6,949 nt of DNA from Rubrobacter sp. (lineage in GTDB: Bacteria > Actinomycetota > Rubrobacteria > Rubrobacterales > Rubrobacteraceae), in the NCBI GenBank assembly GCA_020253895.1, contig JADDKG010000096.1, positions 1 through 6,949 of the forward strand. The letters are read 5' to 3'. The notes under the pieces are model-generated. The model saw only the letters and a list, made by a program, of their open reading frames with translations, was not told where the DNA came from and did no database searches. Numbering within the stretch: the stretch's first letter is position 1; each line of letters starts with the position of its first letter. Positions 1 through 5,590 of the stretch are shown here, piece by piece. The position numbers were made by a program, and so were the translations under genes.

Positions 1-1507
1 AGTACTGGGTGGCGAGCCAGGCGGCGAGGAACGGAACGCCCAGGGCCACCCCGACCGGGTAGCTTATCCGGTTCCGGCGCGGCCCCTGGAAGAAGCCGTA
101 GAGCGCCAGCCCGACCAGCACCGCGGCCACCACGCCCCGCAGGGTCTCGTAGCCGGTCCAGTAGAAGATCATGCTCCCCGCCAGGAAGCCCAGCGGCGAG
201 AGGACGGCGGCGCCCCTGAGCCAGTAGGGGCGGGGGAGGTCGGGGGCGGTGCGGCGCATGACCTGGACCTGGATCCCGCCCATGACGAAGGTGAACACCA
301 GGGCCCCGGTTATGAAGCCCACCAGGATGTACCAGCCCGGGAAGGGGAGGAAGAAGATGCAGCCGACCAACAGCGCGGCGACGAGCGCGACCATGGGTAT
401 CCCGGTGCGCTCATCGACCCTGGTCAGCCAGCGGGGCAGATCGTCGTGCATCGCCATCCCGTAGAGCACCCGGGCGGAGGAGCCCATGTAGATCCAGCCG
501 GTCCCCGCCGGCGAGATGGCGGCGTCTATGAGCAGGATCACGGCGAAGATCGAGAGTATGGAAGCGGCGCCCAGCACGAGCACGCCGCTGTTGGACTCGA
601 GCGCGTAGTAGAGTGGCTGGCTCGCCCACTCGCTGTCGTTCAGCGCGGACCAGTTGCCGGGGTCCACCCCCGCCGCCTCCCAGTCCAGCGCCCCCAGAAA
701 CGCGAGCTGGAGGAAGAAGTAGATCGCGCCGGCCACCGCTATCGAGAGGATGGTGGCCGCCGGGATGTCCCTCTGGGGGTTGCGGGCCTCGCCGCCGAAG
801 TCCAGCCCCTGCCGGAAACCGAAGAAGGCGAAGACTATCCCGGCGGTGGCCACGGCGTTGAACACGTTGTCGAAGCCCCGGGGGGCGAAGCCTCCGAACT
901 CGGTGAAGTTGGAGCCCTGGAAGGCGAAGAACAACAGGACAAACGTGAGAACGGGGATGATGGTCTTCCACCAGCTGACCCACCGGTTGAACTCCCCGAA
1001 GAACTTCACGCCGAAGATGTTGACGACGAAGAACAGGATCATGAGTATGACGGCCAGGACGATCCCCGCCCCCGTGAGGACGGCGACGCCCTGCTGGACG
1101 GTGGTCAGGTCTATGCCCGTCCAGTCCCGGACGTAGACGGAGGCGTACTGCACCACGGCCAGGGCCTCGATCGCGGTGACGGTGACCGTCCCCAGCATGA
1201 AAGACCAGCTCATGATGAAGCCCAGAAAGCCTCCGTGCGTGAGGTGCGGGTAGCGCACCACCGAGCCGCTGCGCGGGATCATGCAGGAGGTCTCGGCGTA
1301 GTTGAGGCCGACGAATATGAGCAAGACCCCGCCGATGACCCAGGACAGCAGCGCCGCCGGACCCGCGATGGCCGCTCCCGCCAGGGCGGCGAACAGCCAG
1401 CCGCTCCCGATGATGCTCCCGAAGGAGATGAAGAACAGCTGCTGGAAGCCCAGCTCCTGTTTCAGCTTGCGGTCGGCATCCTCGAAGTACCTTACCCTAT
1501 CTTCCAT
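1..1507 (-). CDS. APC-superfamily amino acid permease (C-terminus cut by window edge)
   Basis: Integral membrane transporter, probably moving amino acids or related amines by a cation-coupled or exchange mechanism; the substrate cannot be told from sequence. The reading frame is open from ATG at 1507 to the left edge (502 codons seen, no stop). Residues 30-39 (GSIIGSGWLF) match the APC signature in the broken first transmembrane helix. IPRSGS at 77-82 and FFGFRQGLDFGGEARNPQRD (228-247) match the usual APC loop with its E-x-x-N-P-x-R-D pattern. About ten to twelve hydrophobic segments follow one another. Family members are usually 450-600 aa, so little is likely missing. The start is supported by the signature's distance from the N-terminus. 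A purine-rich AAAGGAG (1523-1529) lies 15 nt upstream, rather far, with a weaker GCAGG closer in. It follows the small membrane protein gene after 76 bp containing a strong hairpin, so it may have its own promoter. Family assignment is secure; the substrate is unknown. Confidence 0.9.
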   Translation of the reverse strand, partial: MEDRVRYFEDADRKLKQELGFQQLFFISFGSIIGSGWLFAALAGAAIAGPAALLSWVIGGVLLIFVGLNYAETSCMIPRSGSVVRYPHLTHGGFLGFIMSWSFMLGTVTVTAIEALAVVQYASVYVRDWTGIDLTTVQQGVAVLTGAGIVLAVILMILFFVVNIFGVKFFGEFNRWVSWWKTIIPVLTFVLLFFAFQGSNFTEFGGFAPRGFDNVFNAVATAGIVFAFFGFRQGLDFGGEARNPQRDIPAATILSIAVAGAIYFFLQLAFLGALDWEAAGVDPGNWSALNDSEWASQPLYYALESNSGVLVLGAASILSIFAVILLIDAAISPAGTGWIYMGSSARVLYGMAMHDDLPRWLTRVDERTGIPMVALVAALLVGCIFFLPFPGWYILVGFITGALVFTFVMGGIQVQVMRRTAPDLPRPYWLRGAAVLSPLGFLAGSMIFYWTGYETLRGVVAAVLVGLALYGFFQGPRRNRISYPVGVALGVPFLAAWLATQY

Positions 1508-1553
1508 AGCGCCTGCTTTCGACTCCTTTGCTGCCGAAGATGTTCCTTACGCT

Positions 1554-1577
1554 CCCCGCTCCCGAGGCGGAGCGGAG
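1554..1577 (-). terminator. GC-rich hairpin, possible terminator without U-tract
   Basis: On the minus strand CTCCGCTCC and GGAGCGGGG can pair as a 9-bp stem with a single U-G wobble around a 6-nt loop (GCCTCG). It begins 6 nt after the TGA of the small membrane protein gene (1584-1586), where an intrinsic terminator would be expected. No run of T follows (the next bases are AGCGTAAGG), so it would be a tail-less terminator or a simple RNA-stabilising hairpin. It could also reduce read-through into the permease gene. Confidence 0.45.
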
Positions 1578-1583
1578 AACGGC

Positions 1584-1994
1584 TCACAGCCGGAACACCT
1601 TCAGCAGGGGAGCCCCAGGCGGCCGGGGGCTGCCGCGGATGACCGGGGGCAGGCGGCTTTCGAGCAGCAGGAGAAGACCCGCCCTCCCGCAACGGCCGGT
1701 GCCACCGAGCAGCAACCCCACCACGGCCCCGAAAAAGGCCGACAGCGGCGCGGAGAGCCGGTAACCGCCGATCAGACGCCTGTCCCTGGTCCTCGACGCC
1801 TCCACCGGGGCGGTGAGGTGGGCCCTGATGGGCCGGCGATCGTCGCTGTGGGTTCCCCTGTCTGCGCCGGAGGGATATGCCGCCGCAGCTCCGACGAAGG
1901 AACCCCGGTAGAGCAGGCTCCCGGAGCAGAGGGTCAAGACCATCGCTAGCAAAAGCGAGGCCCGGGCAATCCATCCGGTTCTCAGGAACCCCAC
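1584..1994 (-). CDS. hypothetical small membrane protein
   Basis: I do not recognise a family. The 136-aa product has a basic N-terminus followed by a hydrophobic stretch at about residues 12-28 (signal peptide or membrane anchor). Next comes a polar, Arg/Asp-rich middle (about 40-80) and a second hydrophobic segment at about 82-98 with small residues spaced as G89-xxx-G93-xxx-G97. The tail is Pro/Arg-rich with a short Leu run (107-111). The cysteine at 23 does not sit in a good lipobox. Codon third positions are mostly G/C, like the neighbours. The frame starts with GTG at 1994; there is no Shine-Dalgarno sequence, but a perfect TATAAT ends 8 nt upstream, so the mRNA may be leaderless. The low-complexity C-terminal third leaves open that this is a decayed gene or a chance frame. 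No competing frame in the interval looks like a protein. Confidence 0.45.
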   Translation of the reverse strand: MGFLRTGWIARASLLLAMVLTLCSGSLLYRGSFVGAAAAYPSGADRGTHSDDRRPIRAHLTAPVEASRTRDRRLIGGYRLSAPLSAFFGAVVGLLLGGTGRCGRAGLLLLLESRLPPVIRGSPRPPGAPLLKVFRL

Positions 1995-2002
1995 GCCGCG
2001 GC

Positions 2003-2008
2003 ATTATA
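2003..2008 (-). promoter_or_regulatory. -10 box TATAAT before the hypothetical membrane protein gene
   Basis: A perfect TATAAT on the minus strand stands out in an A/T-rich patch within very GC-rich DNA. It ends 8 nt before the GTG at 1994, so the expected transcription start falls at or next to the start codon. No convincing -35 hexamer is present at 16-18 nt spacing and there is no TGN extension, which lowers confidence. Confidence 0.45.
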
Positions 2009-2015
2009 TCGAATT

Positions 2016-2034
2016 GCACGGGCGTTTCCGGTGC
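2016..2034 (-). terminator. imperfect hairpin after the rhodanese gene
   Basis: Minus-strand GCACCGGAAACGCCCGTGC can fold as a 4-bp plus 2-bp stem with one C-C mismatch and a 5-nt loop. It starts 21 nt after the rhodanese stop codon (2056-2058) and is followed by an A/T-rich stretch (AATTCGATATAAT), but not by a true U-tract. It may weakly terminate the upstream operon. It also covers the place where the -35 element of the next gene should be, so it could instead be an operator, or chance. Confidence 0.3.
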
Positions 2035-2055
2035 TCCTGAACGGGCCCTGCCGCC

Positions 2056-2934
2056 TCAGCGTTCGGCGGGCAGGTCCTCCCGGAGGCCCCACTCGTTCCA
2101 GGAGCCGTCGTAGTTGGAGAGGTTCCGGTACCCCAGACGGTGCAAAACGAACAGTGGCACCGTCGCCGCGACCCCGCCGTTGCAGTAGGCGACGACGGGG
2201 CTGTCGCGGTTCTCGGGCACCCCAGCCTCCCGCACCCGGCGCTCCAGCTCCTCCGGGGGCAGGAAGCCGCCCCGCTCGGGGTCGAGGAGGCTGTCGGCGT
2301 GCAGGTGCGCGGCCCCGGGGATGCGCCCGGGGCGGCCCTCGCCCCGGGCCACCGCCCCCGTATACTGGCCCGCGTCCCGGGCGTCGAGGATGAGGGCCTC
2401 CCCGCTCTGGCTCAGGCTGAGCACCTCCTCCGCCCGCTTCCGCCACCCCGGGCGCAGGCGGGGGGTGAAGGAGGCGGGAGCGGGACTCGGGATCTCGCGG
2501 GTCGTGGGGCGGCCCTCGGCCACCCACCGGTTCCACCCGCCGTCGAGCACCGAGACCTTATCGTGGCCGTAGTAGACGAGTGCCCACCAGAGGCGGGTGG
2601 CGAACTGGCCGCCCGCGTGGTCGTAGACCACGACGCGGGTGCCGTCCCCGATGCCCCGGGAGGCCATGGCCTCCGCGAAGCGCCCCGGAGGGGCCACCTG
2701 AACCGGGACAGGGTCATCGGGGTCGGTGATATCGCGGGTCCAGTCCACGTAGACCGCCCCGGGGATATGCGCCCGCTCGTACTCCTCGCGGGCGCCCAGG
2801 TACTCGGCCTCCTGCCGCCCCTCCCCCACGCTCCTCTTCCTCACGTAGCCCCGGATGTCCACCACGCGGACCTCCGGGTCCTCCAGGTGCTCCTCCAGCC
2901 AGCCGGTGCCGACGAGCGGGCCGGGCTCGCTCAC
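2056..2934 (-). CDS. two-domain rhodanese-type sulfurtransferase (thiosulfate/3-mercaptopyruvate sulfurtransferase family)
   Basis: Probably a cytoplasmic enzyme that takes sulfane sulfur from thiosulfate or 3-mercaptopyruvate onto a cysteine and passes it to an acceptor. The 292-aa product has the normal family length of 280-300. The N-terminal, non-catalytic rhodanese domain covers about residues 8-140, with HIPGA (56-60) and VVVYDHAGGQFATRLWWAL (101-119), where Asp105 occupies the cysteine position. The catalytic domain covers about 165-290, with RIPGAAH (204-210), the active-site loop CNGGVA starting at Cys251, and the C-terminal signature YDGSWNEWG (275-283). The loop is neither the classical thiosulfate type (CRxGVT) nor the mercaptopyruvate type (CGSGVT), so the donor is undetermined. 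The GTG at 2934 overlaps the TGA of the CCA gene (GTGA), with GGGGAAGG just upstream as ribosome binding site. This implies translational coupling and co-transcription. Sulfur relay to ThiI, encoded nearby, is possible but inferred. Confidence 0.93.
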   Translation of the reverse strand: MSEPGPLVGTGWLEEHLEDPEVRVVDIRGYVRKRSVGEGRQEAEYLGAREEYERAHIPGAVYVDWTRDITDPDDPVPVQVAPPGRFAEAMASRGIGDGTRVVVYDHAGGQFATRLWWALVYYGHDKVSVLDGGWNRWVAEGRPTTREIPSPAPASFTPRLRPGWRKRAEEVLSLSQSGEALILDARDAGQYTGAVARGEGRPGRIPGAAHLHADSLLDPERGGFLPPEELERRVREAGVPENRDSPVVAYCNGGVAATVPLFVLHRLGYRNLSNYDGSWNEWGLREDLPAER

Positions 2935-4463
2935 GCCTTCCCCTCCCCGAAGAGGTCGTGCTCGCGGACGTACTCCTCGGCCAGCCTCCAGGCGGTCTCC
3001 TTGTCGTCCTGGGCGAGGCGGCCCTCCACCACCTCGCTCTCCAGGTAGTCTTTTATGTGCTTGATCCAGCGCCCCGGACCGCGCCCGAAGTGCTCCATCA
3101 GCTCGTTCCCGTCGAGGGGGCTCTTGAGCCTCTCTATGGCATCCTGCTCGCGCACCCGGTCCACCCGCTCGCGCAGCGAGCGCCAGGACTCCTCGGCGGC
3201 CCGGCGGCGGCGGGGGGCGCTGCCGGTTATGTCCGCCCGGGCCAGCTTGAGGAGCATGTCCACGTTGGCCAGCTCCCTGCCGCCGCGTTCCAGGTGCGCA
3301 TCCCGGATAAAGCGCCTCACCGCCGAGTCGGTCCACGGGTCGCGGCCCATCGCGTAGCTCATCGGGCGCATGTGCTCCCGCACCAGGTGGGCCGCGGCGT
3401 CCACCTCGTCCTTCGAGTAGGCCAGGCGGCGCATCGCCCGGCGGGCTATCCCCGCGCCCACGTTCTCGTGGCCGTAGAAGTGGATCTTCTTCGGCACCGT
3501 CCGGCCGCCGCACTCCTCGCACTCCCCCTCCCCGGCCTCCTTGCGGATGCTCCGCGCCCCGCAGTAGGTGCAGCGGTGCTCGTAGACCAGCGTCCGGGGC
3601 TTGCCGATGTCGTGGAAGAACGCCGCCCGGCGCAGCGTGGGCTCCGGATCCACGTTCTCCACCACGATCAGGGTGTGTTCGAAGACGTCCTTGTGGTGCA
3701 GCTCGGCCTCCTGCCGGACGTCAACCGTCTCCATGAACTCCGGGACCACGTAGCGCATCAGCCCAAGCCTCACCAGCGCCCTCAGCCCGAGGGCCGGGTT
3801 CGCGGAGAGGAGGATCCTGTCGAACTCCTCCCGGATCCGCTCGGCGCTTATGCTCCGGAGCCAGCCGGCGTTCTCCCGGATGGCCCGCTCCAGGTCCGCG
3901 GTCATCTCGAAGGGCTTCTCCGGGCTGGAGAGGGTGGCGACGAAGCGCACAGCCCGCAGCATCCGCAGAGGGTCCTCGCGCATCCGCTCCAGCGGGTCGC
4001 CGACCGGGCGCACTATCCCGAGCTCCAGGTCCCTCCGGCCTTCGAAGGGGTCCAGGATCCCGCCCGAGAGCGCGTCGGCGGCCACGGCGTTTATGGTGAA
4101 GTCCCGCCGGGCGAGGTCTTCCATGAGGCTCTCGCCGAAGCTTACCTCCGGGTGGCGGTCCCCCTCGACGTACCGGTCGCTCCGGTAGGTGGTAACCTCA
4201 ACCCTGTACCCGTCCACGGCCGCCCCGATGGTCCCGAAACGCTCCCCCACGTCCCACATGTAATCCGCGAACGGCCGCAGCAGGCGCTTTATCTCCGGGG
4301 GGCGGGCGTCGGTGGCCGCATCCACCTCCTCGCCCCGCTTCCCGGAGAGCGCATCCCGCACGTATCCGCCCACCAGGTACAGCTCACGTCCCGAATCCCG
4401 GAACCTCTCCGCGAGCCGCTCCAGGGGGGCGGGCACCTCGACGCTTTTCACCTCGGTCAGCAT
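2931..4463 (-). CDS. cca: CCA-adding tRNA nucleotidyltransferase with HD domain and zinc-ribbon-like insert
   Basis: Builds or repairs the 3' CCA end of tRNAs from CTP and ATP (class II nucleotidyltransferase; an A-adding or poly(A) role is less likely but not excluded). In the 510-aa product the head domain has LVGGYVRD (30-37), the metal-binding segment EVDAATDARP (46-55), RRDFTINA (119-126) and EDPLRMLRAVRF (163-174). The HD phosphohydrolase domain starts with HH (256-257), continues with FEH (261-263) and FHDIGKP (283-289), then H364 and RADITG (409-414). The tail matches the actinobacterial PcnA pattern (WTDSAVRRFIRDA, 377-389). Two features are odd. CxxC pairs at 298/301 and 315/318 form an insert between the HD motif and GHENVGA. 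The first catalytic carboxylate is Glu46 instead of Asp. At 510 aa it is slightly long for the family, largely because of the insert. The start ATG has no Shine-Dalgarno sequence but sits behind a promoter-like element. The gene follows the STAS gene by 17 bp and overlaps the rhodanese gene. Confidence 0.95.
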   Translation of the reverse strand: MLTEVKSVEVPAPLERLAERFRDSGRELYLVGGYVRDALSGKRGEEVDAATDARPPEIKRLLRPFADYMWDVGERFGTIGAAVDGYRVEVTTYRSDRYVEGDRHPEVSFGESLMEDLARRDFTINAVAADALSGGILDPFEGRRDLELGIVRPVGDPLERMREDPLRMLRAVRFVATLSSPEKPFEMTADLERAIRENAGWLRSISAERIREEFDRILLSANPALGLRALVRLGLMRYVVPEFMETVDVRQEAELHHKDVFEHTLIVVENVDPEPTLRRAAFFHDIGKPRTLVYEHRCTYCGARSIRKEAGEGECEECGGRTVPKKIHFYGHENVGAGIARRAMRRLAYSKDEVDAAAHLVREHMRPMSYAMGRDPWTDSAVRRFIRDAHLERGGRELANVDMLLKLARADITGSAPRRRRAAEESWRSLRERVDRVREQDAIERLKSPLDGNELMEHFGRGPGRWIKHIKDYLESEVVEGRLAQDDKETAWRLAEEYVREHDLFGEGKA

Positions 4464-4474
4464 CGTAGAGGATG

Positions 4475-4503
4475 ATTCTATTACGCCGGAGGGCGCCGGT
4501 CAT
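4475..4503 (-). promoter_or_regulatory. candidate promoter for the CCA-adding enzyme gene, giving a very short leader
   Basis: On the minus strand ATGACC (4498-4503, 4 of 6 to TTGACA) and TAGAAT (4475-4480, 5 of 6 to TATAAT) are separated by exactly 17 bp. The -10 directly abuts the TAA of the STAS gene. The predicted start of transcription is about 4468, only about 5 nt before the ATG at 4463. The 17-nt gap has no purine-rich ribosome binding site, consistent with a leaderless or near-leaderless transcript independent of the STAS gene. Confidence 0.5.
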
Positions 4504-4846
4504 CCGGCCGGCTTCCGGGCAGGGCCTCCTCGCGGGAGGCGAAGATCTCGAAGTAATCCCTAAAGCCGGTGATGCCGAAGATGCGGTCCACGGCCTCCGA
4601 GGGGGTGGCGAGCCGCAGAGCAATCCCCCGCTCCGCGAGCTCGTCCTTCGTGCGGGCGAACATGGAGAGGGCGGTGGAGTCCATAAACTCAATGCCGCTC
4701 ATGTCCACCACAACCGTGGGCGAGCGCCCGGCCGCCCGCTCTATGGCGTACTTCACCTTGGGCGAGGAGTGGAGGTCCACCTCTCCCCTCACCGAGATCA
4801 CGGAGTAGTTCTCAGCGTGCTCGTCTATGCTTACGTCGAAGTCCAT
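4481..4846 (-). CDS. STAS-domain protein, anti-anti-sigma factor-like (SpoIIAA/RsbV family)
   Basis: In this family the unphosphorylated protein binds an anti-sigma kinase and frees a sigma factor; phosphorylation on a serine switches it off. The 121-aa product has the family's usual length of about 100-120 plus a short Pro/Arg-rich tail (110-121). Residues 15-25 (SVISVRGEVDL) are the first strands of the STAS fold. VVVDMSGIEFMDSTAL (45-60) carries the phosphorylation motif, with Ser57 as the likely acceptor. A longer frame reaches back to a TTG at 4909, but the ATG at 4846 is chosen because GGAAGAGAG lies just upstream and the fold begins at once. No anti-sigma kinase or sigma factor gene is in view, so its partner is elsewhere. 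It could instead be a simple STAS adaptor. It leads the minus-strand run STAS-CCA-rhodanese. Confidence 0.9.
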   Translation of the reverse strand: MDFDVSIDEHAENYSVISVRGEVDLHSSPKVKYAIERAAGRSPTVVVDMSGIEFMDSTALSMFARTKDELAERGIALRLATPSEAVDRIFGITGFRDYFEIFASREEALPGSRPDDRRPPA

Positions 4847-4911
4847 CGCGCTCTCTTCCAGTGCCTTCCCGCCCGGGCGACGACATGCACCAGCAAAACC
4901 AACAGCCAACA

Positions 4912-4928
4912 GATGTTAACCTAGCATC
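4912..4928. repeat. 17-bp inverted repeat, possible operator
   Basis: GATGTTA-ACC-TAGCATC is a dyad with 6 of 7 matching positions around a 3-bp centre. It overlaps the candidate -10 of the STAS gene. A third copy of the half-site (TAACATC, 4970-4976) lies close to the start of the NYN gene, so the divergent region may hold sites for one regulator. No regulator gene is in view. Confidence 0.35.
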
Positions 4929-4941
4929 CGCCGCCGGTAAA
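4913..4941 (-). promoter_or_regulatory. candidate promoter for the STAS gene
   Basis: Minus-strand TTTACC (4936-4941) and TAACAT (4913-4918) each match 4 of 6 consensus bases and are separated by 17 bp. Transcription would start near 4906 and leave a leader of about 60 nt before the ATG at 4846. The -10 lies inside a 17-bp inverted repeat (4912-4928). The match is moderate, but the position and spacing are right and this is the only A/T-rich patch upstream of the gene. Confidence 0.4.
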
Positions 4942-4985
4942 CCACCAAGGCGGGATATGATTTATCTGGTAACATCCTTTATATC

Positions 4986-5555
4986 ATGGAGAACAGGAGC
5001 GACGAGCGGGTCGCCGTCTTCGTGGACGGGGCCAACCTCTACCACTCGATAAAGAGCTACTACGGCGGCGTCCTGGATTACGGCCGGCTGCTCGAGGCGG
5101 CGGTGGCCGGGCGGCGGCTGCTGCGGGCCACCTTCTACCTGGTGGAGAAGCAGGAGGCCGACGAGCAGGTCGCGAGCTCCACCCGCTCGTTCGTGTACAA
5201 CCTCAACCGGTTCGGCTACAAGGTGCGTTCCAAGCCGCTGACCGTCCACGAGACCACCACCCCCGGCGGGGAGCGGGTGGTCTCCCACAAGGGAGACTGG
5301 GACGTGGGGATAGTGGTGGACATGATCCGGCTGGCCGACCACGCCGACACCTACGTGCTGGTCTCCGGCGACGGGGACTACGTGGAGGTTATCGACTACC
5401 TGCAGAGCGAGCGCGGGCTGCGGGTCGAGGTGATAAGCGCAGCCCAGTGCACGGCACAGGCACTCTTCGACGTCTGCGACCGGTACACCGACCTCGGGGA
5501 CATCCCCGACCTCTTCCGGGAGAAGGGTCCGCTACGCGACCTGCAGACCCGGTAG
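4986..5555 (+). CDS. NYN-domain (LabA/DUF88-like, PIN-fold) protein, putative RNase
   Basis: NYN proteins share the PIN nuclease fold and are usually considered metal-dependent RNases or RNA-processing factors; the substrate here is unknown. The 189-aa product is essentially one domain. AVFVDGANLYHSI (10-22) carries the first acidic residue Asp14 and Asn17. KGDWDVGIVVDM (102-113) supplies Asp106 and Asp112. LVSGDGDY (125-132) supplies Asp129 and Asp131. The acidic set expected for a metal-binding pocket is therefore complete, arguing for an active enzyme. The ATG at 4986 gives the family's normal short N-terminus, but no Shine-Dalgarno sequence precedes it (upstream bases ATCCTTTATATC). TAACAT ends 10 nt before the ATG and TATGAT (4956-4961) lies further up, so the mRNA is probably leaderless or has a very short leader. 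It is divergent from the STAS gene and 116 bp before thiI on the same strand. Confidence 0.88.
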   Translation: MENRSDERVAVFVDGANLYHSIKSYYGGVLDYGRLLEAAVAGRRLLRATFYLVEKQEADEQVASSTRSFVYNLNRFGYKVRSKPLTVHETTTPGGERVVSHKGDWDVGIVVDMIRLADHADTYVLVSGDGDYVEVIDYLQSERGLRVEVISAAQCTAQALFDVCDRYTDLGDIPDLFREKGPLRDLQTR

Positions 5556-5564
5556 GTCGCACAC

Positions 5565-5588
5565 GGCCGGGTGGTTCTCTACCCAGCC
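5565..5588 (+). terminator. imperfect hairpin after the NYN gene
   Basis: GGCCGGGT and ACCCAGCC can pair as an 8-bp stem with one C-A mismatch around an 8-nt loop, starting 9 nt after the NYN stop codon. No T-run follows. It is a weak candidate for an intrinsic terminator, and it also overlaps the -35 region of the predicted thiI promoter. Confidence 0.3.
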
Positions 5589-5590
5589 TC

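Noticed and set aside
446..1642. 398-codon open frame on the plus strand
   Set aside because: It lies antisense to the well-recognised permease gene; its product is rich in His, Asp, Glu, Arg and Pro with no family features. Such frames are common opposite GC-rich genes.
1302..1949. 215-codon plus-strand frame over the permease start and hypothetical gene
   Set aside because: It crosses two minus-strand genes, has no ribosome binding site of note, and its composition is that of an antisense frame.
1492..2019. 175-codon minus-strand frame overlapping the small membrane protein
   Set aside because: The product is Arg/Pro-rich with no hydrophobic or domain pattern and would run into the permease start. 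The 136-aa frame is better.
2056..3522. 488-codon minus-strand version of the rhodanese gene
   Set aside because: The extra N-terminal part is a Gly/Arg/Pro-rich reading of the CCA gene in another frame. The GTG at 2934 with its ribosome binding site and the 292-aa family length fit far better.
2958..4475. 505-codon open frame on the plus strand
   Set aside because: It mirrors the CCA-adding enzyme gene on the other strand. The product is low-complexity (Val, Pro, His, Leu, Arg) and has no start or domain support.
4847..4909. N-terminal extension of the STAS protein to a TTG start
   Set aside because: The extension (MAVGFAGACRRPGG...) does not resemble STAS proteins, would start almost at the predicted transcription start, and an SD-supported ATG lies at 4846.
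4871..4985. Possible alternative-sigma promoter (GTTT/GGGTAT type) in the divergent region
   Set aside because: GGTTTACC and GGGATAT are present but not in the right order or spacing on either strand, so a link between the STAS gene and its own sigma factor is not supported.
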